Below, piece after piece: positions 21,896 to 31,202 of a stretch of 64,000 nt of DNA; within the stretch, counting starts at the first letter, position 1, and the number at the start of each line of letters is the position of its first letter. Location of the stretch: positions 59,174 to 123,173 of the forward strand of contig NZ_DKGQ01000039.1 of NCBI RefSeq assembly GCF_002453355.1, in the 5' to 3' direction. The notes beneath the pieces were generated by a model. The model saw only the letters and a list, made by a program, of their open reading frames with translations, did no database searches and had not been told where the DNA came from. Source of the DNA: Psychrobacter sp. UBA6766 (GTDB taxonomy: Bacteria; Pseudomonadota; Gammaproteobacteria; Pseudomonadales; Moraxellaceae). The translations under genes were made by a program, and so were the position numbers.

Positions 21896-24778
21896 ATGGA
21901 CTTTTTTGGTGCACAGCGTAGCCGTACTCAACGCAGTCTGTTGCTGTATGGGCTGTTTTTTCTTATTGTCTTTGCCCATATCGCTGTAGCGCTCGGTATT
22001 ACGGCACTGCTGCTGACGATATTTACTGGTGGTATTTATCATTGGGTACTGATACTGGTTTTAATATGGACAATTGGCAGCTTCGTTATTGGTAGCTTTT
22101 TAGAATATGGTCGCCTAAAAGCAGGTGGTCGTGCTATCGCTCAGCGCGTTGGGGCAGTTAGGTTGTTTATAGACCATAGCCAAGACGCTTGGGAGCACAG
22201 TCAAGGAGTTGCCCATCAGCATGAGCCGATACCAAAGGTTCGCTTTAGCGCGCGCCAGATTGCCGTTCGTGATGAGCCCAATTTTCCTCCTGTTTATCGG
22301 CGTTATTATGAGATTGCGCAACAGTTGGCTATAGCTTCGGGTTTGCGAATGCCAGTTTTATATGTGCTTCCTGAAGAACAAGGCATTAATGGTTTTGTAG
22401 CAGGACGTCACAGCCAAGATATGGTGCTAGTCGTGACCCAAGGCGCACTGGACAAGTTATCCGATGAAGCATTATATGGGCTAATCGGGCATGAATATGG
22501 TCATATTTTACATGGTGATGCCACGTTTAATTTGCAGTTAATGATTGTATTGGCAGGATTACAATTACTCTATGACTGGAGTGATTCTATTAATAATTTC
22601 GGTGCGGGTTATAAAAGCAATCAGCAAAACTATTTTGATGGCTCTTTTAATGGCGCGGTAAATCAAAGCAGCCCGTTACCACAAAGATCGATCGATCGTC
22701 ATGCGCGTAGCATTGAAGCGCAAACTGCTGTTTTTAACACTCATAGCGAATGGGTTAGCTATTGGCAACGCCAGTCACAAAGCCAAGAGTCTTTAGCTAA
22801 GAGTCAATCAAAATGGTTACAACATAATAATATGTTCGATAGCCAAGCGCCGCGCAATATTTGGACATTGTTAATACATGGACTGAGCTTTTCTAGCATG
22901 GCCAGTGCGCAGCTCATCAAACACAGCTTTAACCGTGAGCGCGAATTGCTGGCTGATGCGACCAGTGTACAGCTCACGCGCTCGCCAGCGATTATGGAAA
23001 CTTTAAAAGCCATTCATAAAGATTCGCTGGGTTCACGTTTAACGGGCATCGCTGATATCAATGGTCTCAGTCATTTTTTCTTTGCCAGTAGTGGGGCAGA
23101 TTTAGGGGACTTGTCGTGGTTTGCGACGCACCCAAGTTTGGCTGAGCGCATGAATGCCATTAACGCCAACGCTTATCATGATTTTGCGCTTCAGGTAGCA
23201 AAAGAGAAACGTATTAATCAGCAAAAAATCAGAGAAATCTATGAGCAGCACCGATTAGGTGACTGGGATGTGATAACTGCAAATAGCCTAAGTAAGAATA
23301 AAAGCAGCTATTCAACAATTAAAGAAATCACTAATAGCTCTCATGAATCGATAGATAAAGAAGTGACCGCCTTTGCCACTGATAAAATAAAAAGTGAGTC
23401 AGAAACAGAGGATGGGCTTGAGTTTATTATAGAGCAAGACATCGTTATTGATGGGCGTTTGCAAGTACAATCCCAAGACATTGGCACTTATAACATTTTA
23501 AAACCATGGCAAGCAAAACGGGATAGCGACTTGCCAGCGAAAGACTTAATCAGTAGCGATGACATAAAAAAAGTCTCGCTGTCGCCCTATATTCTTAACC
23601 ATAGCTATCATCCGCTAGGGGCCCAAGCTTTGATTGAAGCCGTGCTGCTTTGTCATCAGGGTTGTGAGCTGTCAACAACAGCCACTTATGATTTAACTGA
23701 TATCTGGCTTGGGCTTGATAGCGATAGAGTTTTTGCTACTGAAACTAAAGTCGATATCAATAACACGCGAATTTTACCGCATACGCTAGATCATAAGTTA
23801 TTAGAGACAGTCGCAATTCTTGACAGACGATTAGATAGCGCTTTGATTGTATTGGCGCTAAAACAGCTACGGCAACATAATTTATCAGAAAGCGCTATCG
23901 ATGAATTGCGCTTACAGTATGAAGCCAGTCATAGCCATCAAGATCGTCAACATTACGTGCAGCAAAAAAAATGCCGGACGATGCTATTGCGTTATCAACA
24001 GGGGATTACTGAGATTTTTGAAACCTATCTAACGGCAGATTTAAGCAAAAATTTTGCTGATAACGTGATGGATGAAGAAGGTGATTTTGATGAATTTAAA
24101 CCCAAATCTACGTGTTTAAATAGTATCCAACCACGAACACCATCGATTTTAGCATTATGGCAAGCGCTGCATTTTCAGCAGCTATTACCTGTCATTAATA
24201 CTGTGCTAAATGACGACTATTCAAATCAATACTTGTCTTGGCAGCAAAAATTGCAAGTAAGTCGAAATGATATTATTGCCCAACTTGATCCTTCCGGTCA
24301 GATTTTTAAAAATATAAAAGCCGCTGAGTGCTCGATAGTTATTTTATTGGCTTATCGTTTATCAAACGATGGTAGTGCTAGCAGTAGCTGTTATACCATT
24401 GACTTACGGCGTCAAGCGCGATTAATTGATATTGATTTGACCGCCGTTAGTGAGGCAAATTTACAATGGCTGCTATTGACCGCTCAACATTTAAATAGTA
24501 TTCAGCTATTGGCATTACTGGAAGCGGTATCTATTTTTACGTCCTCTACGGCGGAGCATCAGCATAATAATAGTCAAGAAAAGCCACAAGAGTGGCAACA
24601 GGGCAGCGGTCAAATAGATTATAATGAAGTAAATAAGCTTGCTAGTTACCATGACTACCGGCAATGGCTGAGTACATTGCATACGGCGATGTTACACGAT
24701 ACGATAGTCAGTCAAGATGAATATGATTGTTTAACCTTGTTGTCAGAGCATTGGTTACAGGTTCGGCAGCTTTTTTAG
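21896..24778 (+). CDS. Membrane-bound M48 family zinc metallopeptidase with long C-terminal extension
   Basis: 960 residues. Two membrane segments occupy residues about 17-70. The zinc motif HEYGH is at residues 199-203 within LYGLIGHEYGHILHGDATF, and the downstream Glu ligand is in FNRERELLADATSVQLTRSP near residue 349. The peptidase domain ends around residue 440. The remaining roughly 520 residues are polar and helical, without a recognisable catalytic motif, rich in Leu/Gln/His repeats such as LDRRLDSALIVLALKQLRQH. It probably degrades membrane or periplasmic substrates together with LemA. The function of the extension is unknown. Confidence 0.88.
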   Translation: MDFFGAQRSRTQRSLLLYGLFFLIVFAHIAVALGITALLLTIFTGGIYHWVLILVLIWTIGSFVIGSFLEYGRLKAGGRAIAQRVGAVRLFIDHSQDAWEHSQGVAHQHEPIPKVRFSARQIAVRDEPNFPPVYRRYYEIAQQLAIASGLRMPVLYVLPEEQGINGFVAGRHSQDMVLVVTQGALDKLSDEALYGLIGHEYGHILHGDATFNLQLMIVLAGLQLLYDWSDSINNFGAGYKSNQQNYFDGSFNGAVNQSSPLPQRSIDRHARSIEAQTAVFNTHSEWVSYWQRQSQSQESLAKSQSKWLQHNNMFDSQAPRNIWTLLIHGLSFSSMASAQLIKHSFNRERELLADATSVQLTRSPAIMETLKAIHKDSLGSRLTGIADINGLSHFFFASSGADLGDLSWFATHPSLAERMNAINANAYHDFALQVAKEKRINQQKIREIYEQHRLGDWDVITANSLSKNKSSYSTIKEITNSSHESIDKEVTAFATDKIKSESETEDGLEFIIEQDIVIDGRLQVQSQDIGTYNILKPWQAKRDSDLPAKDLISSDDIKKVSLSPYILNHSYHPLGAQALIEAVLLCHQGCELSTTATYDLTDIWLGLDSDRVFATETKVDINNTRILPHTLDHKLLETVAILDRRLDSALIVLALKQLRQHNLSESAIDELRLQYEASHSHQDRQHYVQQKKCRTMLLRYQQGITEIFETYLTADLSKNFADNVMDEEGDFDEFKPKSTCLNSIQPRTPSILALWQALHFQQLLPVINTVLNDDYSNQYLSWQQKLQVSRNDIIAQLDPSGQIFKNIKAAECSIVILLAYRLSNDGSASSSCYTIDLRRQARLIDIDLTAVSEANLQWLLLTAQHLNSIQLLALLEAVSIFTSSTAEHQHNNSQEKPQEWQQGSGQIDYNEVNKLASYHDYRQWLSTLHTAMLHDTIVSQDEYDCLTLLSEHWLQVRQLF

Positions 24779-24857
24779 CGTTTAGCATTTTTTTTAATAT
24801 TGGTTTTTTATATTGATATAGTCAGTTCAAAATAAAAGCGTTATGAATATTAATCTA

Positions 24858-24931
24858 CGTGACTGGAATAAATTTTACTTGCTTGCTGTGCCTACGCCGA
24901 CAGAGGCGTCGCAAAATTTATTCCAGTCACG
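24858..24931. repeat. Palindromic intergenic repeat, copy 1
   Basis: Perfect 19-bp arms CGTGACTGGAATAAATTTT (24858-24876) and its complement (24913-24931) enclose a core with CTTGCTTGCTGTG and an inner hairpin ACGCC/GGCGT. A related element is present at 53706-53775 with the same core. It stands alone between two codirectional genes and has no T-run, so it is a dispersed palindrome rather than a plain terminator. Confidence 0.85.
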
Positions 24932-25000
24932 CAATAATATTTTTAAATCGAATAAACTATAGCCTTGAATATATGTAAGAAAATAGGATAGTAAAGTCGC

Positions 25001-25852
25001 ATGAGTGAGACCCAAGACCCGCTAGTTATATTGCAGCGCCGTACGCAGCAGCGGCAGATTTTAGCGATGATGGGAATCAATCAGTGGGTGCAGCCAAGCT
25101 CTAAGACGATGAATATGGCAGATATTTCCGCGCCTGCTAATAATGACATTGATATCGATAGTGATGCTCAGTCTATTTCGTCCGCTATAAGCGGTGAACA
25201 GCCAAGCGTCGAATCTTCAAATATTGAAGCTATATCAAACATGGTAGATGAAGAGTCGATCAGTCATTATTATGATGACGCTAGTGAGACGGATTTAAAC
25301 CGTTCTGACCAACACAGTCCCGTTACCTATAGTTTTGACTCGACTGTTCCTAACGTCCCTAAGCGCGCCGTTAACTCCCTCGTAGACACTATCGTTCAGC
25401 AAACTACGATTGATCATGTAAATGATGCTGCGAGCTTTGAAAATAGCAATTTTAAAGGTGACGACTTTAAAGAAGGCAGCTTTAAAAAAGTAGCCCCATT
25501 TGATTTACAAGGCGGTCGCTACGGCGATTGGGTGATTTTGGTTGATATCCAAGCGCTCAATAACGACAGCCAAAAGCTTTGGCAAAACATCACCCAAGCG
25601 CTATCAATCACTTGCGAGACCACCTCGTTTCCTATTTGTGAAGGCATGGATACGGCTGAGCTTGCCAATGCTAGCCTTGCAGGATATGTCTTTAAAATGG
25701 GCCGTAGCGAAGATATCAAAGTTGCCGCATTGACGGCGTTACCTGATGGCCTTGAGCACCCGAACTTTACTACTGTTCCCGCATTAGATGACATGCTTGC
25801 AGATAGCAGCTTAAAGCGCCAACTTTGGCAGCAGTTATCAAATCAGAATTAA
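25001..25852 (+). CDS. Putative DNA polymerase III psi subunit (HolD-like)
   Basis: 283 residues. The N-terminus (LQRRTQQRQILAMMGINQWV) resembles the DnaX-binding start of HolD, which has a similar LGITQW segment. The C-terminus (DMLADSSLKRQLWQQLSNQN) resembles the HolD end with its ALWQQ motif, and a globular part around residues 170-250 (GDWVILVDIQALNND) fits between them. Residues about 35-165 are an acidic, low-complexity insert not found in the roughly 137-residue enterobacterial protein, containing a pentapeptide-like NFKGDDFKEGSFKK tract. HolD links the clamp loader to single-strand binding protein. The match is from memory and partial, so the call is tentative. Confidence 0.55.
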   Translation: MSETQDPLVILQRRTQQRQILAMMGINQWVQPSSKTMNMADISAPANNDIDIDSDAQSISSAISGEQPSVESSNIEAISNMVDEESISHYYDDASETDLNRSDQHSPVTYSFDSTVPNVPKRAVNSLVDTIVQQTTIDHVNDAASFENSNFKGDDFKEGSFKKVAPFDLQGGRYGDWVILVDIQALNNDSQKLWQNITQALSITCETTSFPICEGMDTAELANASLAGYVFKMGRSEDIKVAALTALPDGLEHPNFTTVPALDDMLADSSLKRQLWQQLSNQN

Positions 25853-25948
25853 AAGTCTGCGAGTTGTTTTAACGATTAAAAATAGAGCTAAGACTTATCT
25901 TTGACGCTTAATAACCACGATGATTTCATCATATTTAGGATATTGATT

Positions 25949-27058
25949 ATGACTACTAAGGCCACTCTTAACCGTGTACCCAATTTTTCTGCGGGTCCTG
26001 CCACCATCCCGACCGCCGTCTTGTCACGCGCTCAAGAAGAATTGCTTGATTGGCAAGGCCGCGGTATGTCGGTCATGGAAGTCAGTCACCGTAGTAAAGA
26101 GTACGTCGCCATTACTGAAAAAGCCGAAGCCAAATTGCGCTCGTTGATGGACATTCCAGATAATTATAAAGTGCTGTTTTTACAGGGTGGTGCCAGCTTA
26201 CAGTTTTCAGCGATTCCGCTAAACTTATTAAATGGTGGCCGTGCAGACTATCTGACGACGGGAACGTGGTCACAAAAGGCTGCCAAAGAAGCGGAGCGAT
26301 ATGCTCAGCTTGGTCTGGGTGAAGTAAATATCGTTGCCTCGGGTAAAGACGGTAACTTTACTGATGTTCCGGCCGAAAATGAGTGGAATCTGAGCAGAGA
26401 TGCAGCATATTTCCATTACTGTGCCAATGAAACGATTCATGGTTTGCAAATATTTGAGCCGCCACAAGTAGATGCGCCTATTATCGTCGATATGTCTTCT
26501 TGCATCTTGTCACAGCCAATCGACGTGACTAAGTTTGGTATGATTTATGCGGGTGCACAAAAGAACATCGGTCCGGCGGGCTTGGTCATTGTCATTATTC
26601 GTGAGGACTTATTAGGGCAGGCAAGCGAGTGGTGCCCACTGCTGATGAACTATGAGCATCAAGCCGAAAAAGAATCCATGTCAAATACACCAGCGACCTA
26701 TTCTTGGTATTTAGCAGGACTGGTATTTGATTGGTTAGAAGAGCAGGGCGGCGTTGAAGCGATCGGCAAGATTAATCAGCAAAAAGCCGACTTACTTTAT
26801 AAAACGATTGATGGCAGCAATTTTTATAATAATCCCGTAGCACCTAAGTATCGCTCTATCATGAACGTGCCGTTTACGTTAGCAGACAGCAGCCTTGATA
26901 AAGTATTCTTAGAAGAGTCAGAAGCGGCGGGGCTTATGAATTTAAAAGGCCACCGTGATGTTGGCGGAATGCGCGCCAGTATTTATAATGCCGTATCGTT
27001 AGATTGGGTTCAGCAATTGGTTGACTTTATGATCGCTTTTGAAGAAAAGCACGCTTAA
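25949..27058 (+). CDS. serC: Phosphoserine aminotransferase
   Basis: 369 residues from the ATG at 25949, with AGGA eight bases upstream; the conserved start NFSAGPATIP follows shortly. SerC converts 3-phosphohydroxypyruvate and glutamate to phosphoserine in serine synthesis and also acts in pyridoxal phosphate synthesis. Diagnostic segments are VMEVSHRSKEY, LFLQGGASLQFSAIP, the PLP-lysine box YAGAQKNIGPAGL and GGMRASIYNAV near the end. The length is normal. An intrinsic terminator follows. Confidence 0.96.
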   Translation: MTTKATLNRVPNFSAGPATIPTAVLSRAQEELLDWQGRGMSVMEVSHRSKEYVAITEKAEAKLRSLMDIPDNYKVLFLQGGASLQFSAIPLNLLNGGRADYLTTGTWSQKAAKEAERYAQLGLGEVNIVASGKDGNFTDVPAENEWNLSRDAAYFHYCANETIHGLQIFEPPQVDAPIIVDMSSCILSQPIDVTKFGMIYAGAQKNIGPAGLVIVIIREDLLGQASEWCPLLMNYEHQAEKESMSNTPATYSWYLAGLVFDWLEEQGGVEAIGKINQQKADLLYKTIDGSNFYNNPVAPKYRSIMNVPFTLADSSLDKVFLEESEAAGLMNLKGHRDVGGMRASIYNAVSLDWVQQLVDFMIAFEEKHA

Positions 27059-27082
27059 GTCAACACAGGCTTTAAAACAAAG

Positions 27083-27111
27083 GACGCAACTTTATGAGCT
27101 GCGTCTTTTTT
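27083..27111 (+). terminator. Intrinsic terminator of serC
   Basis: 6-bp stem GACGCA/TGCGTC with an 11-base loop followed by seven T. Confidence 0.75.
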
Positions 27112-27299
27112 TGTGCTTATTAGCATTTTTTAAAGGGCGTATGGCTCATATAGCAACCTTAACACCGCAAAGCATTAGGTTAAAAAACCTAAGTTTGTTA
27201 TGATAAAATTTCGTCAATCGTTTATTTTGTCGTCAGTCGCGCATTTTTTATCCCAGTTGGTTTAGAGTAGAAGATCGTTATGAGGGTTAATATATAGTC

Positions 27300-29135
27300 A
27301 TGATGCTAAAAAATACCATGCTAAAAGCCGTCTTACTTGCCATTACTATCAGCTGGATGCCTATCAGTTTCGCGGCTCCTATTACGACGACTGCGCTTGG
27401 GCATAATAGTACCACTGATTATATTGACGTGCCTTACATGCCTTATGCCAATCCAAAGGCACCCAAAGGTGGTACGCTGTCGCTAGATGCGCGCGGCACC
27501 TTTAATGCGGCCAATAAATGGATGACCACGGGTGTGGCGATGGTTGGTACTGATTATCTATACGATACCTTGATGACCGGCTCACTCAATGAAGCCTTTA
27601 CCATGTATCCGCAGCTGGCAAGTAAAGTCACTTATGACCCTGAGGATACCAGCTGGATTATTTATCATATCAATCCTGCGGCGCGCTTTTGGGATGGGTC
27701 GCCCGTGACAAGTCATGATGTCAAAGCCACTTATGACGCGATATTAAATAAAGGCCCGATGTATATCCGCAGTTACTTGGGCGATATTAAAGACATTGAG
27801 ATTCTTGATAAGCAACGCGTCAAGTTTGTCTTTAAGTCTGATGACAATAAAGAGATTTTATTAACCGTCGGGCAGTTTCCTGTCTTTGCCAAATCCTCTA
27901 TCGATACTGATTTTGAAAAAATTAGTTTAACGCCACTCATGGGAAGTGGTCCTTATAAGCTTGGCCGCGTCGATGCGGGACGCTCCGTCAGCTATGTGCG
28001 CGATCCTAATTATTGGGGACGTGATTTGATGGTCAATCGCGGTCGTTATAACTTTGATATGATTAAGTTTGTCTATTATCAAAGTGATGAGATTGCTTTT
28101 GAGGGTTTTAAATCTGGGCAATATCGCTTCCGCCCTGAAAACAAAGCCTCTAATTGGGCAACAGGTTATAATTTCCCAGCCGTCAAAGCTGGTCTGATTA
28201 ATAAAGAAACCATCAGCAGCGAAAACCCCGTGCCAATGCAGGGTTTGGTGATGAATATGCGCCGGCCCATTTTTCAAGATATTCGCGTTCGCCAAGCCTT
28301 GACGGCGGCTTACGATTTTGAGTGGATGAATAAGACTTTATTTCACGGTCAGTATGAACGCTTGCAAAGCTTCTTTCATGGCTCAGAGCTTGCTGCTTCC
28401 GGTACGCCATCTGCGGCTGAGATGCAGGTATTAAAACTATTGCTCGCCAAGCTTGAACCGATTCAGCGACAAGCGGTATTGGCGGAATGGCAACTGCCAA
28501 CCAGCGATGGTAGCGGTTTTAATCGTAAAGCGTTATTAGAAGCGCGGCAGCTGTTACTAGATGCAGGATTTTATTATCAAGATATGAGGTTGTATCAGCC
28601 TGATGGCAAGTTGGCTCAAATTGAGATTTTGATGACAGGCGAGACCATGGGGCGTGTACTACTGCCGTATATCCGCAATCTAAAGCGTTTAGGGTTTGAT
28701 GCGACCTTGCATCAAGTCGATGGGCCACAATATTATGAACGTGTGCGCCGATTTGACTACGACATGATGGTCGATATCTTTGCCCAGAGCTTGTCGCCTG
28801 GCGCGGAGCAAGTTGGCTTTTGGGGTAGTACAGCGGCAGATGAGCCTGGTAACCATAATACCATCGGCATTAAAAACCCTGCGATTGACAGTGTTATCAA
28901 AAAACTGGGCGACGCTAAAAGTCGCGATGAGATTATCTTATATACTCACGTACTCGATCGATTACTGCGAGGCGGTTATTATCTGGTGCCACTATACGGC
29001 AAGCCCTCCACCAATGTCGCTTATTGGGATCAGTATCGTCATGTTGATACTTTACCAACCAATGCTATTGGTATTGATTATTGGTGGACCGATAAAGCAG
29101 CAGAAGCTCGCTTTAATCAGTATTTAAAGCAATAA
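27300..29135 (+). CDS. yejA: Periplasmic peptide-binding protein of the YejABEF ABC importer
   Basis: 611 residues, about the usual length for YejA-type solute-binding proteins (SBP family 5). A signal peptide (MLKAVLLAITISWMPISFAA) precedes ALGHNSTTDYIDVPYMPYAN and the family mark NPKAPKGGTLSLDARGTFN. The body has the typical LYDTLM, FWDGSPVTSHDVKATYDAI and GPYKLGRVDAGRSVSYVRDP segments. It captures oligopeptides (in enterobacteria also microcin C) in the periplasm for the permease YejBE and the ATPase YejF encoded downstream. gloB lies between it and the permease genes. Confidence 0.92.
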   Translation: MMLKNTMLKAVLLAITISWMPISFAAPITTTALGHNSTTDYIDVPYMPYANPKAPKGGTLSLDARGTFNAANKWMTTGVAMVGTDYLYDTLMTGSLNEAFTMYPQLASKVTYDPEDTSWIIYHINPAARFWDGSPVTSHDVKATYDAILNKGPMYIRSYLGDIKDIEILDKQRVKFVFKSDDNKEILLTVGQFPVFAKSSIDTDFEKISLTPLMGSGPYKLGRVDAGRSVSYVRDPNYWGRDLMVNRGRYNFDMIKFVYYQSDEIAFEGFKSGQYRFRPENKASNWATGYNFPAVKAGLINKETISSENPVPMQGLVMNMRRPIFQDIRVRQALTAAYDFEWMNKTLFHGQYERLQSFFHGSELAASGTPSAAEMQVLKLLLAKLEPIQRQAVLAEWQLPTSDGSGFNRKALLEARQLLLDAGFYYQDMRLYQPDGKLAQIEILMTGETMGRVLLPYIRNLKRLGFDATLHQVDGPQYYERVRRFDYDMMVDIFAQSLSPGAEQVGFWGSTAADEPGNHNTIGIKNPAIDSVIKKLGDAKSRDEIILYTHVLDRLLRGGYYLVPLYGKPSTNVAYWDQYRHVDTLPTNAIGIDYWWTDKAAEARFNQYLKQ

Positions 29136-29237
29136 TCAAAACTATTTGTGAATAATTGCTTATAAGTGATAACGCTTTTAAGTGACAATGCTTAATAAAA
29201 ATTAGTAGCAAAAAGACAATGACTGTAAGGATTATAT

Positions 29238-30017
29238 ATGAGTATTCGTATTCACCCAATTAAAGCGTTTAATGACAATTATATCTGGACATTAGTTAAT
29301 GAAAATAATAAACAAGCCATCGTGATTGATCCGGGTCAAGCCGAGCCAGTTATTGCTTACTTAGAAGAAAACGGCTTAGAGCTGACCTCGATTTGGACCA
29401 CCCATCATCACCATGATCATATTGGCGGTGTTGCCGAGCTTCAAGAAGCCTATCCGATGACCCATCTGGTCGCGCATACTGAGCATAATGTTGAAGAGGA
29501 TCAAACCATCAAAGATGGCAGTACAGTAAGCGCGTGGGGCTGTGCCGCGCAAGTTTGGGATGTGTCAGGTCACACAGCAAGTCATATGGCTTACATCCTC
29601 GATATCGATGGCCAGAAACATTGCTTTTGCGGAGATACCTTATTTAGTGCGGGCTGCGGTCGTGTCTTTACGGGAACGATTGAGCAATTGCATGACAGCT
29701 TTAAGCGTTTAAATAGTTTGCCAGCTGAAGCGCTGTTGTATCCAGCTCACGAGTATACTGCCAGTAATCTGCGTTTTGGTTTATCTATTGAGCCTGCCAA
29801 TGAAGCAATGCAGCAAGCCCTTTCACAAGCAGAAGAAAAGACCGCTCAAGGTATTCCCACCTTACCTGTAACTTTAGAACATGAACGTGCGGTCAATGTG
29901 TTTTTACGGACGCACGAGCCAAGTGTGATTGCAGGTGTGAAGTCTAAAGTGACTATCAATGATGAAAAGTCTTTAACCATATTTGCGGCGTTACGTGAGC
30001 TTAAAAATAACTTTTAA
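29238..30017 (+). CDS. gloB: Hydroxyacylglutathione hydrolase (glyoxalase II)
   Basis: 259 residues, normal length. The metallo-beta-lactamase motif THHHHDHIGG (with the HxHxDH core), later DVSGHTASHMAYIL, FCGDTLFSAGCGRVFTGT and the C-terminal HEYTASNLRF are diagnostic for GloB. It hydrolyses S-D-lactoylglutathione to D-lactate and glutathione, finishing methylglyoxal detoxification, with two metal ions in the cytoplasm. It has its own AAGGATTATAT ribosome binding site and gaps of about 100 bases on either side, so it may be transcribed independently of the yej genes that surround it. Confidence 0.96.
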   Translation: MSIRIHPIKAFNDNYIWTLVNENNKQAIVIDPGQAEPVIAYLEENGLELTSIWTTHHHHDHIGGVAELQEAYPMTHLVAHTEHNVEEDQTIKDGSTVSAWGCAAQVWDVSGHTASHMAYILDIDGQKHCFCGDTLFSAGCGRVFTGTIEQLHDSFKRLNSLPAEALLYPAHEYTASNLRFGLSIEPANEAMQQALSQAEEKTAQGIPTLPVTLEHERAVNVFLRTHEPSVIAGVKSKVTINDEKSLTIFAALRELKNNF

Positions 30018-30131
30018 TGGTTGATTGCTAGATTTTAAGCTTTAAATGATGCTTTGATAATCGCTCCATTAATATATGCTCGCTACGCATTTTTCTATTG
30101 TCATATTTGTCTATTTTAGGAAACCGTCATT

Positions 30132-31202
30132 ATGGGTCGTTATATCTTAAAAAGGGTGCTGCTGATATTACCGACGCTTTTTTTGATATTGTTGGCGAAC
30201 TTTGTCATTGTTCAGGCAGCGCCGGGCGGCCCAGTTGAGCAGCAACTTGCTATGATTGAGCAGGGCGCAAAAGACAATGCGCTTAGCGGTAATATTGGCG
30301 CGGGAAGTTCAGGCGGCAATAATAGCACTTACCAAGGAACGCGCGGCTTATCAGAGGAGATGGTCGCCGCGATTAATGCGCAATACGGTTTTGATAAATC
30401 GGCACCAGAGCGCTTTTGGCTCATGTTAAAAAATTACGCCAAGCTTGATTTTGGCACATCGTTTTTTAAAGGCCAAACCGTCACCGATTTGATTGTCGAA
30501 AAGCTTCCCGTATCTATTTCGCTTGGGCTTTGGAGTACGCTACTGATTTATATGATCGCCATTCCATTAGGGGTTTATAAAGCCATGCATCATGGCTCAG
30601 GGATTGATAAAGCAACGGCTATGTTGCTTGCTATCGGCCATGCGATTCCTGTTTTTGTATTTGCGGTGATTTTATTGATATTTTTTGCGGGCGGCAGCTA
30701 CTGGAATATTTTTCCACTGCAAGGCTTAACTTCAGAGAATTTCGATCAATTAAGTGTCCTTGGTAAAGTGAAAGATTACTTTTGGCATTTGGCGCTGCCG
30801 CTACTAGCCAGTACTGTTGGTGGCTTTGCAGGGTTAACCTATTTGACCAAATTCAGCTTTTTAGAGGAGCTTGGTAAGCAGTATGTTCTTACTGCTCGCG
30901 CTAAAGGCTTGGGTGAACGACAAGTGTTATACGGTCATGTCTTTCGCAACGCAATGTTGATTATCATCGCCGGTATTCCAGCCGCTATCGTTGGGATTTT
31001 CTTTGCCGGTAATTTTCTTATTGAGATTATCTTTAAACTTGACGGTTTGGGACTGTTAGGTTTTGAAGCGATTCAGCAGCGTGACTATCCGGTGATATTT
31101 GGTACGCTATTTATTTTTACCTTAGTGGGACTATTATTACAATTAATTAGCGATTTAAGTTATCACTTAATCGATCCACGAATTGATTTTGAGGGGCGCT
31201 AA
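30132..31202 (+). CDS. yejB: Microcin C/peptide ABC transporter permease YejB
   Basis: 356 residues, normal length for YejB. Starts MGRYILKRVLLILPTLFLIL with the first membrane helix of the DppB-type permeases. A periplasmic loop carries the Gly/Ser-rich stretch GNIGAGSSGGNNSTYQGTRG. The EAA-type coupling loop is near VLTARAKGLGERQVLYGHVF. About six membrane helices are visible. The stop codon overlaps the start of yejE by one base (TAATG), and AGGAAACCGTCATT precedes the start. Confidence 0.94.
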   Translation: MGRYILKRVLLILPTLFLILLANFVIVQAAPGGPVEQQLAMIEQGAKDNALSGNIGAGSSGGNNSTYQGTRGLSEEMVAAINAQYGFDKSAPERFWLMLKNYAKLDFGTSFFKGQTVTDLIVEKLPVSISLGLWSTLLIYMIAIPLGVYKAMHHGSGIDKATAMLLAIGHAIPVFVFAVILLIFFAGGSYWNIFPLQGLTSENFDQLSVLGKVKDYFWHLALPLLASTVGGFAGLTYLTKFSFLEELGKQYVLTARAKGLGERQVLYGHVFRNAMLIIIAGIPAAIVGIFFAGNFLIEIIFKLDGLGLLGFEAIQQRDYPVIFGTLFIFTLVGLLLQLISDLSYHLIDPRIDFEGR

